Origin: Przewalskia tangutica
Lineage: Eukaryota > Streptophyta > Magnoliopsida > Solanales > Solanaceae
Direction: 5' to 3'
DNA: 64,000 nucleotides
NCBI GenBank assembly: GCA_029844215.1
Contig: CM056736.1
Coordinates: 58,775,562 to 58,839,561, forward strand
Shown: positions 1-11,937 of the stretch, in pieces
Layout: the number at the start of each line of letters is the position of its first letter
Position numbering within the stretch: the first letter of the stretch is position 1
Made by a program: the position numbers and the translations under genes
The notes under the pieces: model-generated
The model's database searches: none
What the model was told of the DNA's origin: nothing
The model's input: the letters and a program-made list of their open reading frames with translations, nothing else

Positions 1-147
1 CCTCGGTTGGGTTCAACTAAGTCACGCCTTAGCTAAACTTGAACTAAGGGGTTTGGTCATCATATCATTTTCCGCAAAGTATCTATCACGCCCGATATAG
101 GTCAGAATACTTATGACCCTGATTATTTAACTATAACATGTCATTAG

Positions 148-435
148 ATAGATTATAAATGGTATATCCAAAAACGTATTTTAGCATATAGATATATTTA
201 TGATAGGCACACTGAATATTTTATTGCAGAAAATATTGAAGTTTGTGAATATTATGGTATAACTGACAAAATAATGATTGTTACGTTAGATAATATTTCT
301 TCTAATAATTATGTTGTAAGACTTTTAAAAAATCTATTAACTCCATCTTTTCATATAAAATGTATGTGTCATATTTATAACTTAGTTGTAAAGGATAGTC
401 TATCACTTTTTGAAGACATTCTTAATAAAGTATAA
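148..435 (+). pseudogene. hAT transposase fragment, catalytic-core region
   Basis: One frame stays open from about 148 to the TAA at 433-435. It contains a segment like the hAT 'W-x-L-Q-K-R-I-L' motif (WYIQKRILAYRY), then TLDNISSNN, which matches the hAT core motif D-N-A-S-x-N, then KCMCHIYNLVVKD, which matches the conserved R-C-x-x-H-x-x-N-L-x-V-x-D. In hAT enzymes the aspartate of the DNASxN block belongs to the RNase H-like core. The fragment has no start codon of its own, and the frame upstream of 148 holds stops. It is followed by more decayed transposase. The identification rests on motif order and spacing. Confidence 0.7.
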
Positions 436-655
436 TTTGTTATAATTTTTTTTAGAAGTAATAGAATACAAAGAAAAAAATAATATAAAAAACTTGTCAC
501 GATTGTGGACTACCTTATAGAAAAATTTCTGAAGAATTAGTCACTATGTGGAATTCTCTATATGAACAATACTTGTTGCTTATGATTATAGAATACCTAT
601 AACTTTATTTTTATTCCCATAATCAAAATCCAACTGATATGCTTGTAGATAACGA

Positions 656-1048
656 TTGGGAAATAATTCAAAACTTATTATATTTTTAGAGAAATATTTT
701 CAAGCAACTAAAGAATTTTCTTGTATATATTATCCTACTATTTCAACTATGTTATTTTATATAGCTCTAATATTTTTGTTACTGAATATATGGAAAAACC
801 ATCTTATAAAGCACCTATTAAAAAATATTTATCAAATTTTAATATTTTTTTCTATTTTCACTATTTATATTATTGGTGTTGTATTAAATCAGACTATTAA
901 AATAGACGGTTGTAAAATACTTATTGAAACTATTTATGATTGTATAGCAGTACTTCAACCTCCGACTCCAAAAAATCCAAATGAACGACTAACTTACGAA
1001 CCAACTCAAGAAAAGTTTTGTCTAGCATACAAACCGAATGCAAAATAG
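656..1048 (+). pseudogene. hAT transposase fragment, middle region
   Basis: A 130-residue open stretch begins MGNNSKLIIFLEKYFQATKE and includes FSCIYYPTIST. This resembles the hAT segment 'L-x-x-F-x-x-A-T-K-x-F-S-x-x-Y-Y-P-T' that lies between the catalytic core and the hATC domain. After about residue 35 the frame no longer follows the family closely (hydrophobic FYIALIFLLLNIW), so a frameshift is likely. The apparent membrane-like hydrophobicity is a by-product of AT-rich decay, not a membrane protein. The sequence between 436 and 655 is also degraded transposase without a usable frame. Confidence 0.55.
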
Positions 1049-1100
1049 CATATACGCATTACCAACAAAAAGTGATAGCAACTAACCGACTTCTATAAAA

Positions 1101-1126
1101 TCTTTTCTTCTTCTTCTTCTTCAAGA
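1101..1126 (+). repeat. TTC trinucleotide microsatellite
   Basis: Short run of TTC units inside the hAT relic, between the middle fragment and the hATC fragment. Confidence 0.8.
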
Positions 1127-1283
1127 TAACCTTATAAAAGACATGTTATTTTCATGGTATTGAAAGCCTTAGAAATAGAATGTTTAGTGGTACCACTACT
1201 AATCAAGTTAAGAGTTTGATATTTTTGTTATGTAGGGTGTTGTACCGTACCAAACAGTTCTCAATGAAGAAGGATGTGAAGAC

Positions 1284-1620
1284 TTGCTTAAATACTGGAG
1301 GAAAAATGAGATGAAATTTCCAACACTAGCAAATATGGCCCGAGATGTGTTGAACATTCAAGCGTCATCAACAACGTCTGAAAGCACTTTTTCTGGCGAA
1401 AGATTTCAAATAGGAGAGCATAGATACTCCTCGCGAGACACTGAGATTATAGTTTTATTTAGAGATTAGATACGAGCAGAGCGTAGAAGGTCAACCAGAG
1501 ATCAACGAAGAAAACGATTTAAACTACAACGAAATCTTGTCTGACGGAACTAGAAGCGACGTCGACCAATTTGACCAACAAATTCCAATTCCAACCGAAG
1601 AACCACAAGACATTGTTTTT
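1284..1620 (+). pseudogene. hAT transposase C-terminal dimerisation domain (hATC), broken
   Basis: The frame from 1284 reads KYWRKNEMKFPTLANMARDV, then LNIQASSTTSESTFSGERF and a segment on to FRD. This is the hATC signature: W-K-x-N, P-x-L-x-x-M-A-R-D, then S-T-x-x-S-E-x-x-F-S. hATC mediates transposase dimerisation. The TAG at 1467-1469 sits where the family has the tryptophan of 'x-D-W-I-R-A-E-R', and the next in-frame residues are IRAERR, so it looks like a TGG-to-TAG nonsense change. An acidic tail follows in another frame to about 1620, which implies a frameshift. Confidence 0.8.
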
Positions 1621-1640
1621 TTTTTTATATTGTGAAGAAA

Positions 1641-3396
1641 CTAAAAATGTGTTTTTTTAAAATGTAATTTTTTTGATTGCAATTTTACTATGTTATTTGC
1701 AACTTTCAACACCACAAAGTTGTAATTTTGAAATTGTATTACAAAAAAATCATATTTCTATTAAATAATATAAGAGACATAAAAACTGAATTGAGATATT
1801 TTTATTACACTATCTTGTTCAATTATTGAAGTGTTTATACATATATTTTTTTTAAAATTAAGTGCCAAAAAAACAGACCTCGATCCGACGGGATCCGCCA
1901 CTGGCCACTACTAGTTTCCCTTCATGTGTGGCCTTCGGGCGGACAAGGGACCCTATAACTAGTTTTCCCTATATTACTATTAATTGGTTAGCTCCTTTCC
2001 GGGCTTGTTGACAATCTCTTGATTTGATTTATTTGATACACTACCATCGAACATAATGAATGGAAGTTGAATGATTTTATCATTGTTGATTTCTCAGAGA
2101 TTACATGACTACTCTATTACTGGACTTGAATTGCTTCCTTGTTACCATTTACTAATTACTATTAATATTGTTATTATTATCAGTATTATTTTATTATGTT
2201 AACTCTTTACCCATATATGAGTACTCAAGCATACAATTATTATTTTTTGTGGTGTATTAGTTAACGAGGAGGAGTAGGTTCCAGTAAATCGAGATGCTTA
2301 GGAGGGATTTGCTATCTACCAGCTTGTGGTGAGCCCACATTCTTGGTCGTGGGGTCCCATTGACTCCCTTTATTGTTTGATTAATTCTGAGTTGTGTCTC
2401 GAATTATTTTATTCTTTAATAGAAGCTCCACAGATATATATTGTGTCGTGGGTACTATGTAAAGTCATTACTTCACTTTTGGGGCATTTTTCCATGCTTG
2501 CTGGACATATCAAGTTATCACTATTTTACTATTTCTTATTTCACATCTTTTGTTAAATACGTGTAAGGTGCTTTTGGTGCGATTTCTTACGATCGGATGC
2601 CTGTTGCGTCAATATTGTTTTTGGGCTTGACAAGCGATATCGAGCTATATGTTTAGAAGTGTCATGGAATTTCGGTAGAATTGTGTTTAGTGTAATCTCC
2701 TCCTACAACCTAATTTTTTTATTTTTTTATGCCCACTCCTATAAGGAAGAGAAGGGATTTGTGTAAATGAGATTTTTTTTGGAATTTTAAAATATGTGCT
2801 ATTAATATTAATACAAAAAAGTCTCTTCTATCTCTCTTTCTTTGTTTAAAGATTCAAACTCTCTTATAATATAAAGGTCGTACTTACTGTCTCTATCGTT
2901 GTTTATGTGAATTTGTATTACTCTGTTCCTAAAAGAATGATCTCTCTTATATTTTAAAATAATATAATTCAATTTTAAACTATTCGTTTATTTACGATCA
3001 TACAAATATCTGTAACTTATTTTAGTTTCAAATGTCTTTCTGTCTTTCTTAAACTTCATGTCTGGTCAAACTAGAGGCGTTCGGTTCTTTCAAACTCTGG
3101 TTTAGTTCTTCAATTTTGTATTCTTCATTAGTGTGTTCCGAACATCAAATCGAATTAGTTCGGTCCGGTTTGATTTTTTCTACTTCGGTTCGGTTATTTT
3201 AACTCGTTTCTTCAGTATGTTTCATCTTGTACTTAATTGAGATAGCAAACGTTGAGCTCTTGATACCCCGAAGGGCATTTCATTACCTGGACATTAATGT
3301 TGTGTCCATTCCGCAAAATGATGACAAGTAACCCAAAGAGAGAAATAATATGTAGACTCACAGCACATGAGAATAAATTAATATTGTATTTTTAGG
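1641..3396. other. AT-rich sequence without a recognisable gene
   Basis: No frame here resembles a known protein. Poly-A/T tracts and ATT-rich low-complexity sequence (about 2150-2200) are frequent. The stretch 2280-2360 (GGTGAGCCCACATTC... GTGGGGTCCC) resembles wording seen in decayed plant gypsy LTRs, but too weakly to name. At 3075-3200 there are TTCGGTTCGG-type repeats of the kind found in small degenerate plant repeats. I read it as old intergenic or repeat-derived DNA left of the copia element. Confidence 0.4.
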
Positions 3397-4195
3397 TGTT
3401 GAAAATTTATTAACGTGGAATAAAGGTTATCCTATTATTTATGACTCAAACAATTGGGGTCCCGCACGTCGGAAACGTCGTTTTCACACACGTGCACACG
3501 TTGTACCAAAGATCGTAAATTTCTTTAGTGAAAGAGATATTGTTACGTAAATAAAATGTTTGAGACATAGAATGATAGGCGATTGGCCAAACGAGTGTTT
3601 CACGTTGGTAAATGAAGGAGAAGTGCGGCGTGTAAGATGAAACGAGTCGAAAAGACCACGGTGCCAACCTGTCAGAGTCGTGGCACTTCAAAGGTAGAAT
3701 GGTCGACGGGAAGCTGAAATTTTTGACTCTTGGGCTGGTTTTAGGGCATTGAATCTCCGTTACTTGGCACATGAATTCAGTCATTATTTGGCTGATTGTA
3801 ACCTCTCAATAATTGTCATTACATGGTTATTGAAAGTCATTAGTTGGTTAGTTTAGAAGTCATCTTCCTTACACTATAAATTTAGGACTTGACTCAATTG
3901 GAGAACACACCACAATCTGATTTTCATATCTTCTTCTTCTATAAGCAATCTCTCACACACTCAAAGGTTCTTCTTTAGTAAACACTTGAGTTTTCTTTGC
4001 TCATTTGTTAGTTGTTGTTTCATCTTGAGAGACAAGTTGTCCATTACCGTAAAAGGATTTATACTGGGCAATATTGTCTTAAAGACAGAGTCAATATCAC
4101 TCGACTCAGCAAACCTTGTTTTGTTCTTATTTCCAGTTTGTAATCTTTGTAATAGTTACTTACTTCCCATTACTTTACCGTTGTTGTACTCACAA
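3397..4195 (+). repeat. Probable 5' LTR of the host Ty1/copia element (limits approximate)
   Basis: The sequence starts TGTTGAAAATTTATTAACG at 3397, lies directly upstream of the copia gag, and carries a TATA-like box followed by a CT-rich stretch, as in a retrotransposon promoter. The matching 3' LTR is not in this window because later insertions separate the element's ends. Neither end can therefore be proven. I found no clean initiator-Met primer-binding site between 4150 and 4228. Confidence 0.4.
3874..3881 (+). promoter_or_regulatory. TATA-like box in copia 5' LTR
   Basis: CTATAAAT stands about 350 bp upstream of the gag start and is followed by CT-rich sequence. This is plausible for the retrotransposon promoter, but it rests on the motif alone. 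Confidence 0.4.
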
Positions 4196-4227
4196 TCTTA
4201 AGACAATTGTTGTAAGTGATAAGAAAG

Positions 4228-5170
4228 ATGACTGGAGGAGGACAATTCCCTGCTAAAACTTCTGCTGCTACCCAAGGCAACCCATCTGCCGCTCCCACTG
4301 CTACTCAAGGCACACTCAACGCCTTTACCATTGCTCAAAGAAACGCTACAGTTCCTCCACCCGCTGGATTCCACCATGAACACCCAGAAAAGTTCATGGG
4401 ATCTAACTTCAAGAGATGACAAAAGAAGATGATGTTCTATTTGACTGTTATGAGAATGACTCATTTCCTAACAGAAGATCCTCCACAAGCTGGAGATGAA
4501 ATGGACCCTCAGCCAAGTGAATCGGTTGGAGGGGGCCAAGGTATCCATGTTGTTAACAACATGAAGATGGTTCTTGATGCATGGAGTCATAGTGATTTCA
4601 TATGTAAGAATTATATTCTGAACTGTGTGTCTGACCCCCTCTACATGGTGTATTGCACAGTAGACACCGCCAAAGAGTTATGCGAAAAACTGCATAAAAA
4701 GTACAACGTACAGGATGCTGATACTTAGAAATTCATCATTGGGAAATTCCTGAAATTTCAAATGGTGGATAGAAAAATTGTGATGTCCCAAGTCCAGGAA
4801 TTCCAAATGATTTTACATCACCTGGATATGGAAGGAATGAAACCAAATGAGCAATTTTTGGTTGCATCATTAATTGAGAAGTTACATCCCTCGTGGAATG
4901 AGTTACTTAAAACTCAAGACAAAGGAAATGACCTTTAAGGAACTTATTATCAAACTCTAGATTCAGGAGGATAATAAGAAGGTCATGCCTAAGGAAAAGC
5001 AACCCGCTGAGGCAAAGGCAAATCTGACGAAGGCCAAAGGGAACATAAGCAAGAAGCGCAAGTTCCATAAGGATGGTAAGGCCCCAACAATAGAGAAGTT
5101 TAAGGGGGAACTACCACCACTGTGGGAAACCTGGTCACATGATCAAGGACTGCCGCAAACTCAAGAATGA
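4228..5170 (+). pseudogene. gag: Ty1/copia gag (UBN2-type) pseudogene with zinc knuckle
   Basis: Translation starts MTGGGQFPAKTSAATQGNPS. Stops interrupt it at about 4417 (TGA) and 4726 (TAG). The middle part reads YCTVDTAKELCEKLHKKYN, then LKFQMVDRKIVMSQVQEFQ and LIEKLHPSWNELL, typical of the UBN2 / copia gag-polypeptide domain that forms the virus-like particle. A knuckle-like block near 5115-5155 reads HCGKPGHMIKDC. The first cysteine of CCHC is displaced, probably by an indel. A frameshift near 4935 separates the UBN2 part from the lysine-rich linker. It feeds directly into the protease region. Confidence 0.8.
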
Positions 5171-5828
5171 GAATAAAAAGAAAGTCAAGGGCAAGGTTAA
5201 GGCTAACATCGTCGAAGACACACTTCTTGAAGATATGATTGAGAAGTTCTCGGCGGTGGTACTTGAATCAAACCTTGTTGAGAATCCTACACAGTTATGG
5301 ATGGACACGGGTGCTACCCGACACATTTGTTCCAATAGAGAAACCTTCTCCACATATACACCATTCTCGGATAAGAAGATGTTCATGGGAAACAGTGCTT
5401 TCTCTGATGTGTTTGGGGTAGGAAAAGTGGTCCTAAAGATGACTTTTGGAAAGGAGCTTACTCTGAAGGAGGTGATGCATGTCCCTGATATTAGAAGAAA
5501 TTTAATTTCAGGTCCTTTATTGTTAAATGTTGGTTTTAGGCTAGTGTTTGAGTCCAATAAATTTGTAATCACTAAGAATGAAACTTTTGTAGGAATGGGC
5601 TTCGTCCGTGAAGGCCTCTTCAAAGTTAACGCATTGTCTATAATGCCTTCTATTAATAAAATTGAAGCTTCCTCTGATTTGCTTGAGTCTTCTAATTTAT
5701 GGCATCATAGATTAAGACATGTAAACTATCAGTCTATCCAAAGGTTGGTAAAGTTTGAGTTGTTGCCGTCTATCGATGAAAACCCTCAACGTAAGTGTAA
5801 GGTGTGCATACATATATATGTAATTTAA
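5139..5828 (+). pseudogene. pol: Ty1/copia protease and gag-pre-integrase domain
   Basis: An open frame of 229 codons. WMDTGATRHICSN carries the aspartic-protease active site D-T-G-A. VMHVPDIRRNLIS is the conserved 'L-x-x-V-L-x-V-P-x-x-x-x-N-L-I-S' block. LWHHRLRHVNYQSIQRL is the gag-pre-integrase H-x-R-L-x-H segment. The zinc-binding CxxC end is cut short (KCKVC, then HIYVI and stop), so some sequence has been lost at about 5815-5850. The protease would cleave the polyprotein. This is the best preserved frame of the copia element, but it is no longer linked in frame to integrase. Confidence 0.85.
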
Positions 5829-5849
5829 AGTTTGCACAAACTAGAGGGG

Positions 5850-6420
5850 GAACAAATACTTTGTGACTTTCATAGATGATAGCACAATGTATTGTTACCT
5901 TTACTTATTAAAAAGTAAGGATGAAGCCTTTGAAGCATTCAAACGCTACAAAGCAGAAGTTGAGAACCAACTAAGCATACATATTAAATCAATTCGTAGC
6001 GATAGAGGGGGAGAATACATAACACCATTTTAAGAATATTATGCCCAATCGGGAATTTTTCATCAAACGATGGCTCCATACTCACCTCAATCAAACGATG
6101 TCGCTGAACGCAAGAACCATACTTTGAAAGAAATGATGAATGTCTTTCTTATCAATTCAGGCCTTCCCCAAAACATATGGGGAGAAGTTGTCCTTCCCGC
6201 TAATAAGATTCTTAATAGAATCTCACATAAGGGTAAGGACAAGACTCCATACGAGTTATGGAAGGGAAATAAACCCACCTATAAATACTTGAAGGTGTGG
6301 GGTTGTCTGGCAAAGGTTGAAGTAAGCCAAAGCAGGTCAAGATTGAGCCTAAGACTGTAGATTGTATTTTCGTCGATATGCAAATAACAATAGTGCTTAT
6401 CGCTTCTTAGTGCATAAGTC
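5850..6420 (+). pseudogene. pol: Ty1/copia integrase core (rve)
   Basis: A frame reads FVTFIDDSTMYCYLYLLKSK, then IRSDRGGEY and later MAPYSPQSNDVAERKNHTL. These give the D-D-E catalytic residues of the rve integrase (aspartates in IDDST and RSDRGG, glutamate in AERKN). One stop (TAA near 6032) breaks it before the last block. The frame then continues through NRISHKGKDKTPYELWKGNK and VWGCLAKVE, the usual C-terminal landmark, and ends at 6360 after a shift. Integrase inserts the cDNA into the genome. Its position before RT fits Ty1/copia. Confidence 0.85.
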
Positions 6421-7399
6421 AGATGTACCAGACAACCATGTGGGTACAATCAAGGAATTCCAATTTCTTTGAGGACATATTTCCTAGAAAGGAAAGAGAC
6501 ATAACCTCTCGCAAACGAAGTTATGAACAAAGCTCTCAGGATTCAGGAGTCATTGACTGCCCGAATCTAGGTGGTTCAGATCTAGTGGACTCCGAAGTGG
6601 CTGATTATTCGGAATCTATTATTCCAGATTCTCAGGACTTGGAGGCTCCAGAGATGGAACCAAGACGAAGTAAAAGGGCCAAGAAGGATAAGTCCTTCGG
6701 TCCGGACTTTGTAGCTTATATGGTTCTTGACGAACCTCGGACAACTACTGAGGCATTTTCAACTCCAGAAGCACCGCTCTGAAAAGAAGCTATTAAGAGT
6801 GAAATAGACTCCATCCCGCACAAGCATACTTGGGAGTTGGTTGATCTTCCTCCGGGAAACAAACCATTGGGGTGTAAATAGATACTATAACGGAAGTATA
6901 AAGCAGATGGATCTATAAATAAGTACAAGGCTAAGTTGGTAGTAAAGGGCTATCGACAAAATGAGGGCCTTGACTACTTTGACATATACTCCCCGTGTCT
7001 AGAATGACGTCCATACGAGTATTCATTGTGATCGTCGCATAGTAGGACCTTGAGATACATCAAATGGATGTCAAAATAGTCGTCCTAAATGGTGATTTAG
7101 AAGAAGAAATCTATATGGACCAACCCGAGAGGTATGTCGTTCCAAGACAAGAGAAGAAAGTTTGTCGGCTTGTCAAATCTCTATACGGGCTGAAATAGGC
7201 CCTGAGGCAATGGCACAAAATTTTTGATAGTACTCTAATATCGAAGGGGTTCGCCATTAATGGGTGTGACAAATGTGTCTACACGAAAGGAAATGCCGAC
7301 TCGTTCGTCATGATATGCCTTTACGTAGACGACATATTGATTACAAAGAGCAGCCCTAGGTTGACCCTAGAGACTAAGAATATGTTGAAACAATGTTTC
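6421..7399 (+). pseudogene. pol: Ty1/copia linker and reverse transcriptase (RVT_2), first part
   Basis: 6423-6782 is the acidic linker (MEPRRSKRAKKDKSFGPDFV), common before RVT_2. RT begins near 6783 with EAIKSEIDSIPHKHTWELVD and continues through KYKAKLVVKGYRQNEGLDYF. Several frameshifts and stops follow. The catalytic motif YVDD is at 7322-7333 within LYVDDILITKSS. The frame breaks at 7399 after ETKNMLKQCF because element A is inserted. It resumes at 16771. Confidence 0.85.
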
Positions 7400-10300
7400 A
7401 CAAGACCCAACTCGCCCGTGGTCGTGCCTTACCGGGCACCTAGTGATACAACATCGAGTAATCAACTAACATAAAACAAGACATGAAAATATTATGAAGT
7501 AAGAAACGATGTGAGAAAACTTGCCTTACGGCATATATATAAATCAATTTAAAACCGAACGATTACATCCATTACAACTCGCCACAACAAGATTCATGCA
7601 CTTAAGAATGATACGACAACAATGGCGGACAGGCCCCGCCATACCACGAATGTAATTACCTACTACGGCGGGGACTATACCACCGATAAGCCTCGGAGAA
7701 ACGGAGCTTCCCATACTGAATCGTGACTCCTAAGAGCGAGGATCAACAACGTGTACCTTTACTCGCGGATTGAACGCACTTCAAGGAGGTCGAGATAACA
7801 GTACCAAGTATGTGAAATCAAAATATCAGAAATGAAATCATAATAGTCTATAAAGCAGGAGACATGTATGATAACCAAACTACAGTTCACAATAAATAGG
7901 CACATGTCAAGTCAGGGACTCACGCCCTCAAAGTCATCACTCAAATGTAACTATGGGTCTCACGCCCATAACATCAATCATGCCCGTGGAATACCTTCCT
8001 CACTGCCAGCTTTATGATATAAAAGCACCAAGAAATACACATGAACACCGTGTCCCACTGTGTCCTAATAAAACAAAGCAGGTAAGTAAGGGCATAACCG
8101 ACTACTAACACCCATGTACTAACAGGTCATAAATCGTATCATGATATCTGTCTGCATCCACATGATCAAAGCTGGTCACCGCCGCGATGATCAAATGTGC
8201 GCGTCAGCCTCGAACTCCGCAGCTCCGCATAGGCCAACCTCGTAGCCCGCGCGAGGTATTCCTCGCGTCGGTAGCTACCCCGCATCGCCCCGACTCGCGT
8301 CCGCGTAGCCACAAAGACCGCGTGACCACAAGGGCCGCAAACTAACCCGAACTCCGTAGTTCCGAATGGATCCCCGACCCGCATGAGGTATTCTCGAATC
8401 ACGGTCCTGCATCGCCGAGTCTACCCGCGTGGAGGGCGCAACCTCCGGAAACAAGTCAAGGTGAGTGGTACAATACCAACATAACGGTGAGAGTCAAACA
8501 ACTTTAAGCGCGATCGAGGAAACCCTTTTCACTAACATCACAAGATACTAACACACGTAGCATCCTAGCATGTTTACTTAACAAATCAACAAGAAAGTAT
8601 TACAAGGCAATCACAAACCAACATAATCAAGTTATATACACAAGGTACTTTCTACTATATGATTAACAAGATCGGGGTTTTATCCCCAAAGTACTTCATA
8701 CATTAACTCTTTAAAAGATACGTTACTTTCACAAAAACCACACAATACCCATAGTATATGAAAATAGAGTGATTATCTTTTGAAGTAAATCAAAACACTT
8801 ACCTTTGTAAAATCAAGTAACAACATTATTTTCCAAACGTCCAAGTTTGCCTAATTTCAAATGTTCACGTTTCTTATTTTAGAAAGGTTTCGTAGTTCAT
8901 AGTCTTATTCATTTAAGAATATAATTCTCTTTTAAACCATCTGAGAAACATAAGCCTTATATGTGAGTAGGATATTCTTGTTTATAACAATCTTATTACA
9001 GCAGCCATGATCTAGGAAATATCATTTTGTCTAATCTTAGCTTCTTTTGAAATACTTCAAGTTCTTTATTATCACATAACCAACCAGTTATAGTTCAAAT
9101 CAGTTACCTTTAAAAAACCACATGTATTTTCTTACATACATAAAGTTGTTATAGCCAACTTCCCATAAAGCCGTTATAACACTTTATGTTTTAGACCAAT
9201 CAAATACATTTAACACGTATGCGTCACCGTACTACATAGTTACACACATATCATGCTAGAAGAGATAGGAAGAGGTTCACATACCTCGCGACGAGTATCG
9301 ACTAATAGCAAAACGCTCCAAGTACTTCCAACCGTCGGCTACTCCTTAAGCCAAGTAGATCGCGCCACGCATAGTACTTCAACCTATAAGGCCACAAGGC
9401 GCTTATTAATATCTAGGTCTTATCGTAGAACATTCTACAGAAAATTCGGCAGCACCTCCCCCCCCGCAACAGCGTAAATCTCCTCCTCTATCGGGGCCGG
9501 CTACCAAGCCAACCAGGGGGGGGGGGTTCTACACGTCTAACCGGACGTGTACAATTCTACTCCACAGTAAAACTACACAAGTCTACTGAAATACAGTCCT
9601 ATGTAATTACAGTTCAGTTCTTTATTCTTCAGGCTTAAGTCAAAAGACATTGCCGACAGACTACGTTCCGTTCTATATATAGCATACTTCAACTATATAT
9701 CTAACAATCATGCAATTTCCAAATACAATAGGGGGACAAGATATTTACCTCGATAAGCCCATAATTATCCAAGTTAAATGTCGATCCTTAGCAACGTTTA
9801 GCTCCAACTCCGGGTGCTCCAGCCCGCTCCAAACAACCCTTAGAAGTTTCTACGCAACTTCTCCTTAATACTCCAACCAACTATGGAGATTTCCTAGGGT
9901 TTCGGTTTGAGACTAAAAGGACATACGGTAGTATTTCCGGGCTCTACGTATAGAGGTATCTTTGTAATACTACAAGGTATACGGCTAAGGTAATTTGGGT
10001 ATAACAACAATACTTTTGAGAGTATTTCCACCAAGAGGGGGGGTATATTTATACGAGACAACACCACAAGGGGGGTGTATACCCCTCGGCCTACCCCACT
10101 AGGAGGGGGGGTACTCTCGGCCAAGGGGGGAAGGGAACTCTCGGCCAAGGGGGCCTTTCAAAGGGGGAGGCTAGGACGAGAAGGCTCACAAGGGGGAGGG
10201 GAGGATTTCTAACACTTAGAACAATTTAGGATGAAGAAGTTCATCAAAGGGGAGGGGTATTTATAGGTCAAGCCATGGCCAACCAATGGCCAAGATCATG

Positions 10301-10661
10301 CCAAGTAGTAGGCAAGTGTAGGGCTAGGATTCATCCAAGTACACCTTATCCATCTACCACACCAACCAACACAAAATATCCTACCTACTCCCACATGCCC
10401 AAATCGTCAATTCCGCCCAACACACCCACCAATGAGAGGGTGCCAAGTGTCGCCCTCTTGTTGGTCCAAAATGTTTCGTCTCTCGGAAAAATCCGCAAAA
10501 ATTGGAAATGACATAGCCGGAATTTTTCCTACGAAGTCGTGGAAACGTTTCAAAAAACGACTCTAACCAAGGTGTTGTGAACAAAAATAATTCGCCAAGC
10601 CTATTTGAAGTTCGAATTTTCTACGACGCCCCACGCACATACTCGAAATACGGGTATAACA
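7400..10661 (-). repeat. Element A 3' LTR
   Basis: Matches the LTR at 13310-16765 along its length and ends GGGTATAACA at 10661, the reverse complement of the family start TGTTATACCCC. Compared with its partner it lacks about 200 bp near 9030 (partner 14967-15167), a clean deletion. It holds a CG-rich minisatellite-like module at 8150-8450 and G-runs at 9517-9527 and 10031-10200. Confidence 0.9.
10258..10265 (-). promoter_or_regulatory. TATA box, element A 3' LTR
   Basis: TATTTATA on the plus strand reads TATAAATA in the sense direction, within the family-conserved context GACCTATAAATACCCC, about 400 bp from the sense LTR start. Confidence 0.6.
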
Positions 10662-11079
10662 TTCTCCTCTCTTAGAAACATTCGTCGAATGTTCCTTCTA
10701 AGTCTCAAACCAAACGCGTCGCAAGATAGTCTTCACTACTATACTTACCTGAACAATCCTGCCACAACTGGCCACAACAACACCTGCGCAAAATACTTAC
10801 ATCCAAGTCCACGAGGAAACACCTCTAACATCACAAACGCTCCCATCCAAGGGTCTAAAATATAATTCCTTCGCACTTTCTCCATACAAAAGAAATGGTC
10901 ACATCTCTGCTCGCAGTACATGCTCGCTTCTCCCTTTACTCGTCGTGATACCACTTTTGTCACTTTGCCGCGAGGTTCTAGTGTCACTCCGGCGACCCAA
11001 CAAATGGTACCGGGCCGCATGCGATCCCTGAGGCTGTCGTACACTCGAACTCTTACCACATTTCTGATACTGCTTCATT
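10662..11079 (-). other. Element A 3' untranslated tail and polypurine tract
   Basis: Holds the polypurine tract immediately inside the left LTR (plus strand TTCTCCTCTCTTAG) and, next to it, the palindrome AACATTCG...CGAATGTT at 10677-10693. The rest shows no convincing protein. Confidence 0.6.
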
Positions 11080-11600
11080 TTCCAAAACTCGGGGTTACTA
11101 TCTCTAACATGGTCATCATTAACTGGGAACACTCTGGATGGATCTCCGATACTTTCCCGAACATAATAATACAAAAGACCGGACATACTGCCTCCTAAGT
11201 CGGACGGCAAATGCTAACATATAGGCAACCTGGCCTATTCTTCACATGAACTCAAAAGGGCCCAAAGTAACTCGGGCTAAGTTCCCTCTGTTTTCCAAAA
11301 CTCGTCACACCCAACCCGGGGTGGTACTTTCAAGAAGGCCGACCGTCAACCTGAACTCTAAGCGTCGTCGCCGATTATCCGCACGATTTCTGTTGACTCT
11401 GAGCTGCCAATAACCTCTTCTGGATAAGCTTCACCCTATCCACATCCTGCTGAACACGTATGAACCAACTATCTGAACCTTGCCAACGTCGAACCAATCG
11501 ACCGGCAACTTACACTTCCGCCCCTACAAGGCGTCACAAGGCGATATCCGAACACTGAAATGGTAGCTATAAAACACTTCCCCAACAGGAGATAACAATC
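11080..11600 (-). pseudogene. pol: Element A integrase C-terminal remnant
   Basis: Reading right to left, the frames contain SYHFSVRIS near 11570 (family Y-H-S-S-I-Q-M-x-P-Y-E-A-L), then DVDRVKLIQKRLLAAQSQQK (family x-V-x-L-I-Q-x-R-L-x-x-A-Q-S-R-Q-K-S-Y-A-D), and finally RESIGDPSRVFPVNDDH at about 11110-11165. These are the C-terminal integrase landmarks of Ty3/gypsy chromoviruses. Weaker similarity to the integrase core extends to about 11800. Protease, RT and RNase H are absent. I see no convincing chromodomain. It is a leftover of a pol deletion and is shared with element F. Confidence 0.7.
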
Positions 11601-11937
11601 CTCACAACTACCCCTGAAATCCAAACACTGGCCCGAGGGCAAACGCGATTCGGAGACTCACGAAGTTCCTAACCCCGCTCGTAAAACTTCCGGAAAGAAA
11701 CAACCGTAACTCGATCCTTGTTTGTTCATAAGGTGAAAGCAGCACCCCGCAGCCTTACCACCTTCGATATATCATCACCGCCAAGCAACGGTCCCGATCA
11801 AAACACGATGGTGACCCCATCGCCCGACCATCGGTCGAACGCATCCACGAACTCAGACTGGTTAACTAAACTTGGGCCTAACACCCGTGACTTACCACAA
11901 GGCGGACCACCACAACCGACTTCGCCATAAGCAGTCG

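Larger units (their letters stand above)
1..1640 (+). mobile_element. hAT-superfamily DNA transposon relic (3' part)
   Basis: Broken reading frames match consecutive parts of a plant hAT (Ac/RICESLEEPER-like) transposase in the correct order: catalytic-core segment, RCxxH-like motif, later alpha-helical part, and C-terminal hATC dimerisation domain. The 5' half of the transposase, the BED zinc finger and one terminal repeat lie outside the window. I could not place the other terminal inverted repeat or an 8-bp TSD; the element probably ends in the AT-rich stretch near 1620-1900. Many stops and frameshifts show it is inactive. Strand follows the reading direction of the fragments. Confidence 0.75.

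Noticed and set aside
2326..2556. 76-codon frame rich in hydrophobic residues
   Set aside because: AT-rich intergenic sequence; no motif, no relatives recognised, no promoter context.
3075..3200. TTCGGTTCGG-rich stretch as the end of a MITE or hAT element
   Set aside because: No matching inverted end or target duplication found nearby.
10275..10511. Frame MANQWPRSCQVVGKC... repeated at 16380 and a related one at 48057
   Set aside because: Lies antisense in the LTR promoter region and recurs only because LTRs recur; overlaps the TATA-proximal U3.
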